Source: Pictodentalium vernedei (taxonomy: Eukaryota > Mollusca > Scaphopoda > Dentaliida > Dentaliidae). Taken from it: a stretch of 64,000 bases of DNA. Numbering within the stretch: position 1 is the stretch's first letter; each line of letters begins with the position of its first letter. The stretch spans positions 362,279,704 through 362,343,703 of the forward strand of contig CM062297.1 in NCBI GenBank assembly GCA_031216915.1. Direction: 5' to 3'. A program made the translations under genes and the position numbers. Shown in pieces: positions 54,075 through 64,000 of the stretch. The notes below the pieces were generated by a model. That model saw only the letters and a list, made by a program, of their open reading frames with translations. It ran no database searches and was not told where the DNA came from.

Positions 54075-55631
54075 ATGGCGGGTAATATCAATTTGGACGA
54101 GATCCAGACTGACTCTAACTACGACTTCAATTATCTGATGAATGATAAGACCAACACGCATAATACTGATCCTGACTCTACGTCAATATACAACATTACT
54201 GACTGTAAATATCTCCTTCCTAGCGAATTGCAACCAGAGCTCAGGGACATGCGTGGATCGTTTTCTGCTTTTCATATCAATTGTCAGAGTCTTAGTGCCC
54301 ATTGGGATCCCCTAAATCACTTATTGTCTGAACTAAACAGTAATGAAAATACATTTGATGTTATTGGTCTTACAGAAGTCTTTCGGGTCCCCTCTAATAT
54401 ATCTTATACTCTAGAAGGATATCACCCTTTACAAAAACAATGTCGACCGACTGATGACGATGGTCGAGGTGGAGTAGGACTATTTATAAAAAATGATATA
54501 AATTTCATTAGTCGACGAGATCTGTCTATATTCATACCACATGTATTTGAATCCATTTTTATAGAAATAAAGGATAAGAATCCGTCGAGAATTGTAGGGG
54601 TAGTATATCGACCAAACACGGCCCCCAAAGCGGATATTGATCTTTTCCAATCAAAGATCAACTACATAACTGATATACTTAACAAGGAAAAGAAAACAAC
54701 TTTCATTATTGGCGACTTCAACATTGACCTTCTCAAGGTAGCTTCCCACTCGAAAACAGATACGTTCATAGATTTAATGTTTAGTGAGGGATTTATGCCT
54801 GCAATCACCAAACCTACCAGAGTGACAGATCATTCTGCTACGCTCATAGACAACATATTTTCAAATAATTTAATAAACTCTTTTAAATCTGGCATAATTC
54901 TCACTGATATATCCGATCACTTTGGAATCTTTTACGCCGAATCTGTAAATGTGTCACTTGACAGCACAAGGCCACTTCTATCCAGGAAAATAAACACTAC
55001 CAGTATCGAACATTTCAAGGTATTGTTGTCTCAGTGTGATTTCACACCAGTTATGGAATCTAATTGTCCTAATGCTGCTTATGAACACTTTTTAAACATT
55101 TTTCTGACAGCATTTGAATTAGCATTTCCCTTGCAAAATCAAAAGCGGAATAAGAAATACATAAAGCGACAGCCTTGGATGACGAAAGGTCTTCTAATCT
55201 CATCTAATAACAAGAATAAATTTTTCGTTAAAAAAATAAGAAGTCCCACTGAACGTAATATTAGAAATTACAACAATTACTGTCGTCTCTTCAACAGAAT
55301 TAAAAAACAAAGCAAAGCAATGTATTATGAAAATGTCCTGTTGGAAAATAAAAGTAATATGCGAAAAAGGTGGCAAATTTTAAATGACGCTCTGAACAGA
55401 AACAAAAACAAAAGCAATTTACCTTCCTTCTTCAATCTAGATGATAAAAAGATTAACACCCCGAACGAAATCGCTCAGGAATTTAACAATTTCTTTGTAA
55501 ACATAGGAAAAAAGACCTCTAAACAAATAACGAATCCCCGTAAATCTTTCACTGAATTCATGAAATCTCCACTCCCAAATAATATATGTTTGTTTTACCA
55601 AAGTCGTCTTTTGAAATTATCAATATCGTAA
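54075..55631 (+). CDS. LINE endonuclease and linker (ORF2 N-terminal half)
   Basis: 518 codons from an ATG that shortly precedes the domain. The AP-endonuclease motifs are in order: FHINCQSL (residues about 75-82), IGLTEVF with the catalytic Glu, GVGLFIKND, GVVYRP, IGDFNIDLL, and SDHFGIF near residue 285. This enzyme nicks the target for target-primed reverse transcription. A conserved Lys/Asn-rich linker (WMTKGLLISSNNKNKFF) leads to the reverse transcriptase, which is in another frame from about 55590. Confidence 0.85.
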   Translation: MAGNINLDEIQTDSNYDFNYLMNDKTNTHNTDPDSTSIYNITDCKYLLPSELQPELRDMRGSFSAFHINCQSLSAHWDPLNHLLSELNSNENTFDVIGLTEVFRVPSNISYTLEGYHPLQKQCRPTDDDGRGGVGLFIKNDINFISRRDLSIFIPHVFESIFIEIKDKNPSRIVGVVYRPNTAPKADIDLFQSKINYITDILNKEKKTTFIIGDFNIDLLKVASHSKTDTFIDLMFSEGFMPAITKPTRVTDHSATLIDNIFSNNLINSFKSGIILTDISDHFGIFYAESVNVSLDSTRPLLSRKINTTSIEHFKVLLSQCDFTPVMESNCPNAAYEHFLNIFLTAFELAFPLQNQKRNKKYIKRQPWMTKGLLISSNNKNKFFVKKIRSPTERNIRNYNNYCRLFNRIKKQSKAMYYENVLLENKSNMRKRWQILNDALNRNKNKSNLPSFFNLDDKKINTPNEIAQEFNNFFVNIGKKTSKQITNPRKSFTEFMKSPLPNNICLFYQSRLLKLSIS

Positions 55632-57064
55632 CTAAAATGAAGCCCAAAGCAAGTCAGGACTGTGAAAATATTTCCGCAAATATCCTTAAGCAGTCGATAG
55701 ATACGGTTGCTGATCCCCTTGCTCACATAATGAACATCTCTTTCAGCCAGGGAACAGTTCCTGACAGAATGAAAATTGCAAAGGTAATCCCAATCTTTAA
55801 ATCGGGTGATGAAAAGAACTTCACAAACTATAGACCAATAAGTATCCTACCTGTCTTCTCAAAGATTCTAGAAAAACTTATGTCTGTTAGACTGATGAAA
55901 TTTTTTAATTAATTCGATATTCTCTATCACCACCAATATGGTTTCAGGAAGCAGCACAGCACATTACATCCAATTATGCAGTTGTTAAAGCATGTCGCCG
56001 TAGAAAATAACAAAGTGAGTAAGGACACCACTTTAGCTATCTTTCTAGACCTTTCTAAAGCCTTTGATACAATAAGCCATGACATCCTTCTTCAGAAACT
56101 TGAACATTATGGAATAAGAGGTAACGCTATAAGTTGGTTCAAAAGCTATCTAAAGAATAGGAATCAGTATGTATCATTTGGTGATAGTAATTCTAATCTA
56201 ACTGAGCTGACATATGGAGTACCACAAGGCTCTATACTGGGTCCCATTTTATTTTTAATATACATTAATGACATACATAATTCAACCACATTAAATGTTT
56301 TATCATTTGCCGATGACACAGAAGTATATAGGTCTGGAGCAGAGATAAATACTCTAGTCGCAGATTTCAATGAGGAATTACAAAACATATTTGACTGGTG
56401 CGCAGCCAACCACCTAGTCCTAAATGAAAAGAAAACAAAATACATTTTACTTAATCCAGGTCACAGAGAAAGGAATGCTACTCATCAGAATGTCTGTATA
56501 AACAATCGAATAATCAGCAAGGTTGGCAATGGGGAAAGAGAGAAGTCCTTAAAGTTTCTTGGTATAAATATTGATGAAAACTTATCATACAACGCCCACA
56601 TATCTCACCTCTGTACGAAAGTTGGACTTGCCAACTTTGTTCTCAATAAAGTTAAAAAGTTCCTCCCCCATAATGTGATGAAAATGTTATATTTTACTCT
56701 GATACAGAGCCATTTCATCTATGGAATTCCTTTATGGGGTGCGACAAAATCCTGTGACCGTCTCCAGAAATTGCAGAAACGAGCTTTACGAATAATAAAT
56801 AATAAGAAATACAATGCCCATACCGATCCCCTTTTTATCAAAGATAGTATATTGAAGCTAAAAGACTTATACAAACTACACGCCTTATTATTCATGTTTG
56901 ATTGGCATAATGGTAACCTTTCGGGTTCATTTGAGAACTTCTTCTCAATTAACCAATCCAATATGAATACTCGACAGACGGTCTCTTTCACAGACACAAA
57001 ACCAGAAACAAAACTTTGGATAAATTACCCGTTTTTGCTTTACGACAGCTATGGAATGAATTAG
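55586..57064 (+). pseudogene. LINE reverse transcriptase (ORF2 C-terminal half)
   Basis: In order: YRPISILPVFSKILEKLM, motif A with [13 protein letters not shown], motif [18 protein letters not shown], motif [12 protein letters not shown] with the Asp pair, then LKFLGINID and the thumb region [13 protein letters not shown]. Lesions: the frame change at 55586-55631, one TAA at 55910 (same frame on both sides) and a frame change near 57016, after which [20 protein letters not shown] completes the usual C-terminus to 57250. No RNase H is present. CR1/L2/Jockey-like by motif style. Confidence 0.85.
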
Positions 57065-57330
57065 AAGTAGATATCAGAAATACAGAGAATAGAAAAGAAT
57101 TTAAGAAAAAGCTAACAACAATGTTTTTTCCTCTTATTCTGAATACATTTCCTGCTCGAACCCTTAGTGCCCGGATTGTCTTCGTTGATCTAGATGCCAC
57201 TAAAAGTAATAAAATGTCCAGTAATACCCAGCAAAAAATTCTTGGAATCTAAACATGTCTATCTCAAAGGCATAACTCATGAGTAGTCTTGGCTTGGATG
57301 TAGTGCTGTGGTCTTGAAACAAGGTGGAAA

Positions 57331-57509
57331 ATAAAATAAAATGTGAACAGCAAATTCTATGAATAGTGACGTGTGGTTTCATTGGTAAATGAATAATGAT
57401 GTGTTCTCCTCGTTAGTAAGTGTTGTCTGGTATTCTCGTCCATGTCGCCTCTAATTCAGCTTTCACCAACCATTTCGTAGATCTTCTTCAACTCTTACTA
57501 CTCCCATAC
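57331..57509. other. intergenic, no gene seen
   Basis: Spacer between the LINE end and the PIF element; the 3-bp duplication TTA is at 57510-57512. Confidence 0.5.
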
Positions 57510-57512
57510 TTA

Positions 57513-59047
57513 AGCCCCGTTCATGTGGCGAGATTTACACACGTGAGTATAAATACACACGTGAGTATATATACTCCCGTGAGTAAATGCGCCACATGAA
57601 CGCATTTACACACCTAAGTAAATTTGCGTATGGAGCAAATTTACACCGACTCTGGAGGTAATGTAAAAGTATATTTACATAGCGTGTAAATTTGCATGCT
57701 ATGCAAACGTGGCATATGAACGCAAATCAACTTTACTCCTGTGTGTAAAAGTAAACGACCAGTGTCGAAGTAGGTGACTTTAGGACAGGATATTGCATCA
57801 GCATAAAAAATAGATGACCTTGGAGCTCCAAGTGTAACTAATAATACACTGCTGTGTTACTTTACTGTAAGATGGCAAAGGTACGAGGACGTGGAGCTAG
57901 CTGGCTTGATGTAGAAACAGTGACCTTAATTGACCTATGTAGAAACAGTGACCTTAATCTCCACCTTCCCTTTAGCCTCCCAAATGAGTTCTCTATAGTC
58001 ATACGGGCCCTGCTGAGTCTGTAATTGAAAGTACGCTGCTCGTCCGTCAAATGAGTTCTTTGCGTAAAAGGTTTCAAAAGCCAATTCTTTATCGGATATG
58101 CAGGATCGCCCAAAAGAACTACGGGCATGTAAAACTCCTTATCTGGCAAAATAATTTTCTTCATCCATTGTGGGAATAATTCGTTGGTTTCAGCTGTGTG
58201 ATATATTTCCGACTGGGCAAAGACTCTTGCATCGTACACTCTCCCTGGCCATCCTATGTTGATATCAGTGAAAATGTACCTATGGTCACACACTCCCTGC
58301 ATTATTAAAGAATAATAGCCTTTTCGGTTGATGTAATCTCCGTGGGCCTCGGTTGGTGCTATTATCGGTATATGTGTCCCGTCTATTGCGCCGGCACAAT
58401 TTGGGAACCCCCATCTCTCCTCATATCCATTCAGTACATCTTTGAGATCTTCTCCGCCAGGAAACTTAACAAATTTCTCAACAAATGTTCTGCTATGGCC
58501 GAACACACTTCATGTACACAGTTGCATACGGTGGATTTGGCAACACCAAATAGATTGCCCACTGTGCCGGTATTCTGCTGAGGATGCAAGCCAGTATACT
58601 GCAATGGCCACTTTGTGGTCAACATCTAAAGTTTGTATCACATGTTTTTCGGATTGATGTTTTAGTGATGGCTCCAATTGACTGCACAAAAACTTAAATG
58701 TTTCTTTCCGCATTCGAAAATTCTCAATCCATTGGTCATCATTGAATGTTGTTTTTGCGATGTCATGCCACCAAACTCTTGATTTTGGTCTTGAAAGCAC
58801 AGTCTTTTGTTTTGGGAGGCCCAGAACAAGTCCAGCACTAACGACATAAGGTAACTGTCGCCTTAACCGTAGCTGTCTGTCCATCGTGAATGACAATAAT
58901 GATGCTAAAAGTTATGATACGACAAAATTTACGTAGGTGCTGTTTTTGTCACGTGAACGCAAAGCAAATTTACATTTGCATACGTGAGTAAATTTGCATA
59001 TATGCAAATTTACTCACGTAAGTAAATCTCGCCACATGAACGGGCCT
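57513..59047. mobile_element. PIF/Harbinger DNA transposon, 1.5 kb
   Basis: Terminal inverted repeats AGCCCCGTTCATGTGGCGAG (57513) and CTCGCCACATGAACGGGCCT (ending 59047). TTA flanks both ends (57510-57512, 59048-59050), the 3-bp duplication known for PIF/Harbinger. Subterminal ACACGTGAGTA and TTTACTCACGTAAGTAAA repeats could be transposase-binding sites. It carries a single transposase gene; the Myb-like partner of two-gene Harbingers is absent. Confidence 0.9.
57862..58884 (-). pseudogene. PIF/Harbinger transposase (HARBI1/ALP1-like)
   Basis: Leftward from ATG 58884. The N-terminus is RQLRLRRQLPYVV, followed by a helix-turn-helix (TVGNLFGVAKSTVCNCVHEV). The DDE nuclease has Asp in CAGAIDGTHIPI, GRVYDARVF, Asp in VLLGDPAYPIKNWL and Glu in RMTIENSFGRLKGRWR, so the catalytic triad is intact. 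Frame changes near 58560 and 58480-58506 separate the N-terminal part from the nuclease. The extreme C-terminus runs through a duplicated TGTAGAAACAGTGACCTTAA (57912 and 57939). Confidence 0.85.
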
Positions 59048-59204
59048 TTACATACAGGAATGGTGTCAGCGAACCAAGAGAGCGACATTCTGCAGTTGAC
59101 CATCAGCGACACTTTGCGCGCATGTTGTATGAGACCAAATCAAAACAAAGTAATCGGAATCTACAAATGCTGCAGTGTAACATCCACTTCTATTTCTTTC
59201 TGTT

Positions 59205-59445
59205 GATCTTTCTTTCTCTTTCTGTTTTCTTTATCAGGGAAAGGCAGGAAGACAGCCAATCTGGCTATGCCTTCCCCTGCCAGTACACAATGTATTAATT
59301 ATATGGATGTTTTGTAATTATATGTAACATATGCTATATCTATTTTTGTTGAAATCTTTAGATTTAAAAAGTATGTGTTATATGTATACATTGTTATATT
59401 TTAGTGAACTGGCAAATAAAATATCAATATCAATATCAATAGTTC
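59205..59445 (+). repeat. LINE 3' tail fragment with (ATATCA)n
   Basis: TTTCTTTCTCTTTCTGTTTTC, a GGCAGGAAGACAGCCAATCTGG hairpin-like segment and a terminal AATATCAATATCAATATCAAT repeat: the usual look of a 5'-truncated non-LTR element with a short tandem tail. Family not assigned. Confidence 0.5.
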
Positions 59446-59653
59446 TTGAAAGGTTGTGGGACAAAGTCTGCACCAGGCTTCATAGGCAAATTTCAGCAAT
59501 CTGGATGAGCTATTTGTGTCACGATATAATAATAAGGTATCACTGTACTAAATATTTGGTTGAGAGTTATCTGCCTTGAAATGTTGCCCTCGGATATGAT
59601 GCAATATTCGAAAATAAGACTCCAAGAGAAAAACTTGTTCCCTGAGAAAAACC

Positions 59654-59922
59654 TATAACCCTTTAATATGCAAATTCAGCAGTTGAAAAAATATTATTTT
59701 TCAAAAACTTTCAACAAAACCATATCATGTGACCCCTCGTTGGAACGAGCTCGTTCCAACGAGGGGTCACATGAAAACCATATCATGTGACCCCTCGTTG
59801 GAACGAGCTCGTTCCAACGAGGGGTCACATGATATGGTTTTGTTGAAATGTTTTGAAAAATTTGAAAAAATGATATTTAAAATAATAAATTTTGATATCG
59901 TCTGCGTTGGGTAAAGGGTTCT
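59654..59922. mobile_element. piggyBac-type MITE, family A, with doubled core
   Basis: CCCTTTAATATGCAAATTC at the left, GTCTGCGTTGGGTAAAGGGTT at the right. The GTGACCCCTCGTTGGAACGAGCTCGTTCC palindrome is present twice in tandem (59729-59771 and 59787-59828). A TTAA duplication is not intact. Confidence 0.8.
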
Positions 59923-60334
59923 AAAGCATTTCATTAGGTTTTGCATTTTTAATGCTGAATACTCCACAAGAAAAGAGATATGCTCTGAATATTTTTTAAG
60001 CCTAAAAAATGCAGTTAACTGTAATGTATTTTTGTTGAAAACTTTCAGAAAAAAATAATTTGGTTCAAGGACGGTACTTCACCTCTTGTTGAAATGTTTC
60101 TCTTATTTTTTGCATGAGCTCCGCTTTCTGAGCAGAGAAAAATGTGTGAAGTTCTGTACTTCATGTAGGTATTTGAATATCTGATTTTAAGTGATGCGTC
60201 ATATAGTTTTTCACTTAATTGTTATAATGGTCGACTATGGAAAGTTATTTAGTACTGTGATTCCATAAAAGCTGCAGAATTTGTTCGTCAACACTTGTAA
60301 AATAATTGCGATTACAGATCATGAAACGACGTGT
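59923..60334. other. intergenic, no gene seen
   Basis: No gene or recognised repeat. Confidence 0.5.
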
Positions 60335-60555
60335 TTAACCATATACACAACGTAACGGGCAAACCCGGCCAGCGCTATTCATAAAAATCACTATTCAATT
60401 TTCATTATTGTTTTCATTTTTTGTCTCATAACCATAGCTTAAGACCCCGTGAGAGGTCATACGCTATGGTCTTGACGCAAAAAGAGAAAACATTTAGTTA
60501 CTCAAGAATTTTATTTGCAAGTGTCGCCTGTTTTTCGAGTTAGGTAAAGGGTTAA
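60335..60555. mobile_element. piggyBac-type MITE, family A, inverse orientation
   Basis: TTAA at 60335 and 60552. GTAACGGGCAAACCCGGCCAGCGC and GCAAGTGTCGCCTGTTTTTCGAG are the inverse of the 2755 copy; the central palindrome is largely deleted (GACCCCGTGAGAGGTC). Confidence 0.75.
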
Positions 60556-60756
60556 TCTAGTTTTGTATGATTATGTATTTCGACGAGACATTTAGCCAAC
60601 ACATTGCTGAATGTTTACAAAAAAATAGAGCTCTCGAAACGTGTATGTAAATTGTTACGTAGATATCCCTGTCGTATATTGCACGCTTTAGGATGAAATA
60701 GGGAGAGGTTATAAACTTTATTTCCACCTATCACTATATATCTCTTTTTTGACCAT

Positions 60757-61258
60757 TTACCCCAACGCGCATGATATCAAAAGTTGTTGGGGCAACTGCG
60801 TTATGTCCTTCGGCAAGGCACTTAATCTCGATTGTCCACGTGGGACAATCGTGGCCCTGTGAACTAAGGCGTGCTGCACGTCGATGGCGAACTTGTCTTC
60901 AACCATTGCTAACCCTACTTGTGTGGAGTTAGTCCGTTGGGGGGGGGGGGGGGGGGGGTCTGACAGTTGCTCGTCGTTGCTCGATGGTTCTCTCCGAGTA
61001 TTTCGGTACCCTCCATCCGCAAATCTGCCCAACATGAGGTAACTCCGCATGTCGAAAGTGTCGTTAAACCCCAATAAATAAAGAAATCAATCAAAATTTG
61101 TTATTTTAATTACATTTTTTTTTAAAATTCAACACAAAAACCCTATCATGCGACCCGTGACTGGAACGAGCTCGACAAGCTCGTTCCAATGAGGCGTTAC
61201 ATGATATTGTTTTTTGTTCAGTTTTTTCAACTGCTCAGTTTGTATGTTACGCGGACGC
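60757..61258. mobile_element. piggyBac-type MITE, family A, split by a SINE
   Basis: CATTTACCCCAACGCGCATGATATCAAAA begins the element in inverse orientation; after the SINE (60795-61083) it resumes with TCAAAATTTGTTATTTTAATTAC and the GGAACGAGCTCGACAAGCTCGTTCC core. TCAAAA on both sides of the SINE is its target duplication. Confidence 0.8.
60795..61083 (+). repeat. SINE copy nested in a MITE
   Basis: A 5'-truncated SINE (head missing) from TGCGTTATGTCCTTCGGCAAGG through CTTGTCTTCAACC, an expanded G-run (60938-60958), TTGCTCGATGGTTCTCTCCGAG, to GTCGTTAAACCCCAATAAATAAAG. Here the SINE is the younger element, the reverse of the order at 9462. Confidence 0.85.
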
Positions 61259-62127
61259 TTGTAGCCACTTCGTTAAAAAAAGGTTAGTGAATGTTTCCGG
61301 GTGTTCTGTGTCGAAAAAAATATGGAATTGGCAGTTATTTTGACGAATGGCATACTGTAGTTGGCTTGGGAATTTATTGAAACGTGAGTTCGTTAATGAT
61401 CTGTGACAGCCGCAAACGCATCCTTTCACAACAATAAGTTAAATATGTGTGCATAAATATGTTTGCGGCAAAGCTATGACTCAGATAAAAATTGGGAGCT
61501 CCAATGGGTATTGGCATGCTGTTTGTTTATGCAAATTACGTACTCTTCAAAGTTAACGGTTAAAGCATAAGAAAGGACACTGCAAAGCTGTCGGTTCAGA
61601 ACAGACTTTCGTTGAGAGTATCACAGTACTAACTATTTTCCCACAGGCGACGTTAAAACGTTTGTTTAAAAAAATATATCGCATCATTTTAAATTGGTGC
61701 ATTCGAATACCTTTGTCAAATATAGCTCTTCAGACAATTTTTTCAGCCCTCAAAACAGGGGGTAATGCAACAAATAAGAGAGAAAAATTCACTGGAAGGA
61801 AACTACAAGTCACGGTCACATTTCTTCAGGGAATGTCCAACAAAAACAACCAATAGTCAATTATGTTTTGTAGGCCCTAAAATTCATCAAACCCAACCTC
61901 TGGAGAAAGAAATTTTGGATTTTATACCCACCACTTTCGATATACGTTTAAATACAAACATGAATGTCTACTGTTTGTAAATGCGGCTATGTGATAACTA
62001 CAGTGCATAGGGAGTGTTGTTACTGACTCGCCCGTGGGGTGGGGATATCACTCGTGCAATATTTGCAAATTCGTTGCAAAACATAACGAGCGCTGGCGGG
62101 GTTCCTGCCGGTGGCCCTCCATGTTAA
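61259..62127. other. intergenic, no gene seen
   Basis: A 60-codon minus-strand frame at 61247-61429 has CVCGCHRSL...NKFPSQ, weakly suggestive of a zinc motif but not supported further. Confidence 0.4.
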
Positions 62128-62250
62128 ACCCGGAGGTCCATTGGCTGGGACATTGCTTGTGTTCCATGCGCACATAAATCGAAAAAGTGATTCTTTCGGC
62201 GATGTCTTCGCTCCGCGGGTGGTTTGGTTGAAGTCCGCTCTCCACATACT
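62128..62250. repeat. GGTCCATTGGCTG repeat copy
   Basis: AACCCGGAGGTCCATTGGCTGGG and TTGCTTGTG match 29028-29064 and 905-935. Confidence 0.55.
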
Positions 62251-62474
62251 GCACTTTGTTCGAAAGGACATACGATATCTGTCTCAAAGTAGCGTAATAT
62301 TATTTTCCGCGCCCCAATTTTTTTCTGCAAGCCCTCACCCAATTCAGTCCATGCCTTACTGCTTAACTTTTCCTCTCTCATTCCATTCTTCTTTGGAACG
62401 AAGAGATCCCATCCCACACGCACTTATTTGCCTACTTCCACCTTGCGTTACATAAACCATTGTGCCAAGCTATA

Positions 62475-63880
62475 CTATTCAAAAGTAGGGGGTATTTGAT
62501 AAAATATGAAGAAATATATTTATATTTTCATCAATAAGACATCTGAGGCATTGCACTGTGACATCTAGTGAATGATTTCAGCGGTAGTTGGGTGTCTGAC
62601 AAGCACACATTCCACGCACTGAGCTGTAGAAGACATGGACGGTCAGTCAGAGAATTTACCACATTCAGTCCAAGACCTCAATACCTTGTAAATCCTCCTC
62701 GGTTCGCGAGACAAGCGTGGAACCGACGTGGCATACTCCTCACCAAACGTCCAATATCAGCTTGACCGATGTTATTCCATTCTTCCTGCGATGCAGCGGC
62801 GAGTTCCTGGACATTGGTGGGGAGCTGTTGGCGTTGTCGTCGGCTCCTGCCAAGCATATCCCAGACGTATTCGATTGGTGAAAGGTCAGGAGTTAGTGCT
62901 GTCCAGGTCAGTGTTGTGATGTTCAGCTTCTGGAGGAACTCTGTGGTGACACGGACCGTGTGTGCTCTTGCACTGTCATCTTTGAAAATGAATCAACGGC
63001 CGTGACGTCGCGCAAATGGCATCAGATGAGCTGCTAACATGTTGTCACGGCAGTACTGACGGTGACACGCCCTGGGATGACATGTAATGTTGTTCTGCAT
63101 GTCATGGTTATGACTCCCCACACCATAACCGATCCACCACCAAAACGATCGTGTTGCCTAACGGTTACGTCATGGTACGTCATGGTATTGTTCGTTCCGC
63201 CGTCGCCACACTCTGTTTCGCCTGTCGTGGAAGTCGAGAGTGAACCTCGATTCTTCGGAAAACATGACGTTACTCCACTGACAATAATCCCAGCGCTGTC
63301 GTGCTCCACGCCAATAATGTCTTGCTGCGATGTGACGTTCAGTCAAACGTGGAATTATTCGAGGTCGTCGAGCGTACAAATTCCAGCTGTGTAGGCGATT
63401 GCGGATAGTCTGACCACTGACTCGCACATCTGTCGCCCGGTGCAGCTGCTGTTCAATTTCTGATGCACTTTGATGGCGGTCACGTAATGCTGTGGTTGTT
63501 CGGATGAAATGATCCTGGTTAGCAGTTGTCACCCTTTAACGACCTGACTGACTTTTGTTATCAACATTACCTGTCTGACGGTAGCGTGAGCATAACCTGC
63601 TAATCACCGATTGAGTAACGTTGAGAATTTGAGCCATTGCAGTCTGTCTGTTGCCAGCTTACGATGAGACCTCCGAAAAAGCCCGTCCAGTACAAATAAA
63701 AATTTCCAAACGTACCCCACAGACATTAACGCGGCGCTCGTGCGAAAACCCTGCACGAAGTTTTCGTGGGCCGGTGACATTCATGATCCACACTAAACTT
63801 GGTAACATATTGATGTGCCCAATCACGCGTATCAAGTACCATTTTCCGAAAATATCAACAACCCCTACTTTTTTTAATAG
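62475..63880. mobile_element. Tc1/mariner transposon, 1.4 kb
   Basis: Inverted ends CTATTCAAAAGTAGGGG (62475) and CCCCTACTTTTTTTAATAG (ending 63880), flanked by TA on both sides (62473-62474, 63881-63882), the TA duplication of the superfamily. It holds one leftward transposase gene covering most of its length. Confidence 0.85.
62678..63637 (-). pseudogene. Tc1-like transposase, broken
   Basis: From ATG 63637: a helix-turn-helix (AQILNVTQSVISRLCSRYRQ), a second one in SASEIEQQLHRATDVRVSG, then MFSEESRFTLDFHDR where the first catalytic Asp of the DDE/D triad is Glu, FGGGSVMVWGVIT, a degenerate DDSARAHT-like second site, and LTPDLSPIEYVWDMLGR with the third acid. Lesions: TAA near 63536, a 10-bp tandem duplication (ACGTCATGGT at about 63163-63183) that shifts the frame, and a compensating frame change near 62985. 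The reading frames at both ends agree, stop 62678. Confidence 0.85.
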
Positions 63881-63882
63881 TA

Positions 63883-64000
63883 TGTATGTACAGAGAAACA
63901 GTTATTTTCTCAAAGACTCCCCATCTCACGTCAAACTTTAAGTGCGCCCTACGCCCCGACTGCCTATCTATATTACATAATTAATATTATATAGATATCA
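63883..64000. other. intergenic, no gene seen
   Basis: No recognisable feature. Confidence 0.5.

Larger units (their letters stand above)
53560..57330 (+). mobile_element. non-LTR retrotransposon (LINE), CR1/Jockey group, nearly full length
   Basis: Two diverged repeats of about 100 bp with ACTG(A/T)CCTACTGAC...GTTTG(A/T)CCGTC...CGTCACTTC (53565-53640, 53660-53735) look like a LINE 5' promoter repeat. An endonuclease and a reverse transcriptase follow. The 3' end has GGAAAATAAAATAAAATG. Breaks in the coding part are few, so it is fairly young. Confidence 0.8.

Noticed and set aside
61247-61429. THAP-like zinc finger fragment
   Set aside because: Only a CxCxC cluster and FPS are suggestive; spacing and the remaining THAP residues are missing.

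Overview
The window is non-coding, repeat-dense metazoan nuclear DNA. Tailed tRNA-derived SINEs ending in AATA repeats, short palindromic MITEs, minisatellites and TTTA microsatellites suggest a marine invertebrate, plausibly a mollusc or another lophotrochozoan. The host is inferred from repeat style only. I find no confident host protein-coding gene; two short splice-flanked open stretches (29430-29596 and 33920-33960) are the only weak candidates.

The centrepiece is a 15.3 kb Polinton/Maverick (adintovirus-like) virus-transposon at 34872-50170. It has terminal inverted repeats of about 650 bp that start with AG, and an exact 6-bp target duplication (TTCGGG). The left two thirds is read rightward: a conserved unknown with a C-terminal domain typical of these elements, a small basic protein, a packaging ATPase, a probable minor capsid protein, a membrane-active virion protein, small proteins, a Cys/His-rich protein, a membrane protein, a zinc-ribbon plus capsid-type phospholipase A2, an rve integrase and a double-jelly-roll major capsid protein. 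The right third is read leftward: two small proteins, a DNA polymerase B gene reduced to its two ends, an adenain-like protease and a fibre-like protein. Nearly all are broken by frameshifts and premature stops, most of them TGA. The catalytic core of the polymerase is missing. Another inverted-repeat transposon is nested inside it at 40065-41124. TATATA boxes precede most genes.

Left flank, 1-34871: tRNA-like SINEs; two families of TTAA-flanked (piggyBac-type) MITEs, one with a palindromic core TGGAACGAGCTCGTTCCA; an internally deleted LTR retrotransposon (6868-8622); two arrays of the same 66-bp minisatellite (12525-13535 and 25847-27840), the first carrying a hAT-like MITE whose empty site survives in the second array; a 541-bp tandem duplication; and many perfect hairpins.

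Right flank, 50171-64000: a 205-bp satellite with a 966-bp higher-order duplication (51130-53280), a nearly full-length but broken non-LTR retrotransposon (about 53560-57330), a PIF/Harbinger transposon with its TTA duplication (57513-59047), three more MITE copies, one split by a SINE, and a Tc1/mariner element (62475-63880). Domain names come from recognition of motifs, not from any database search.
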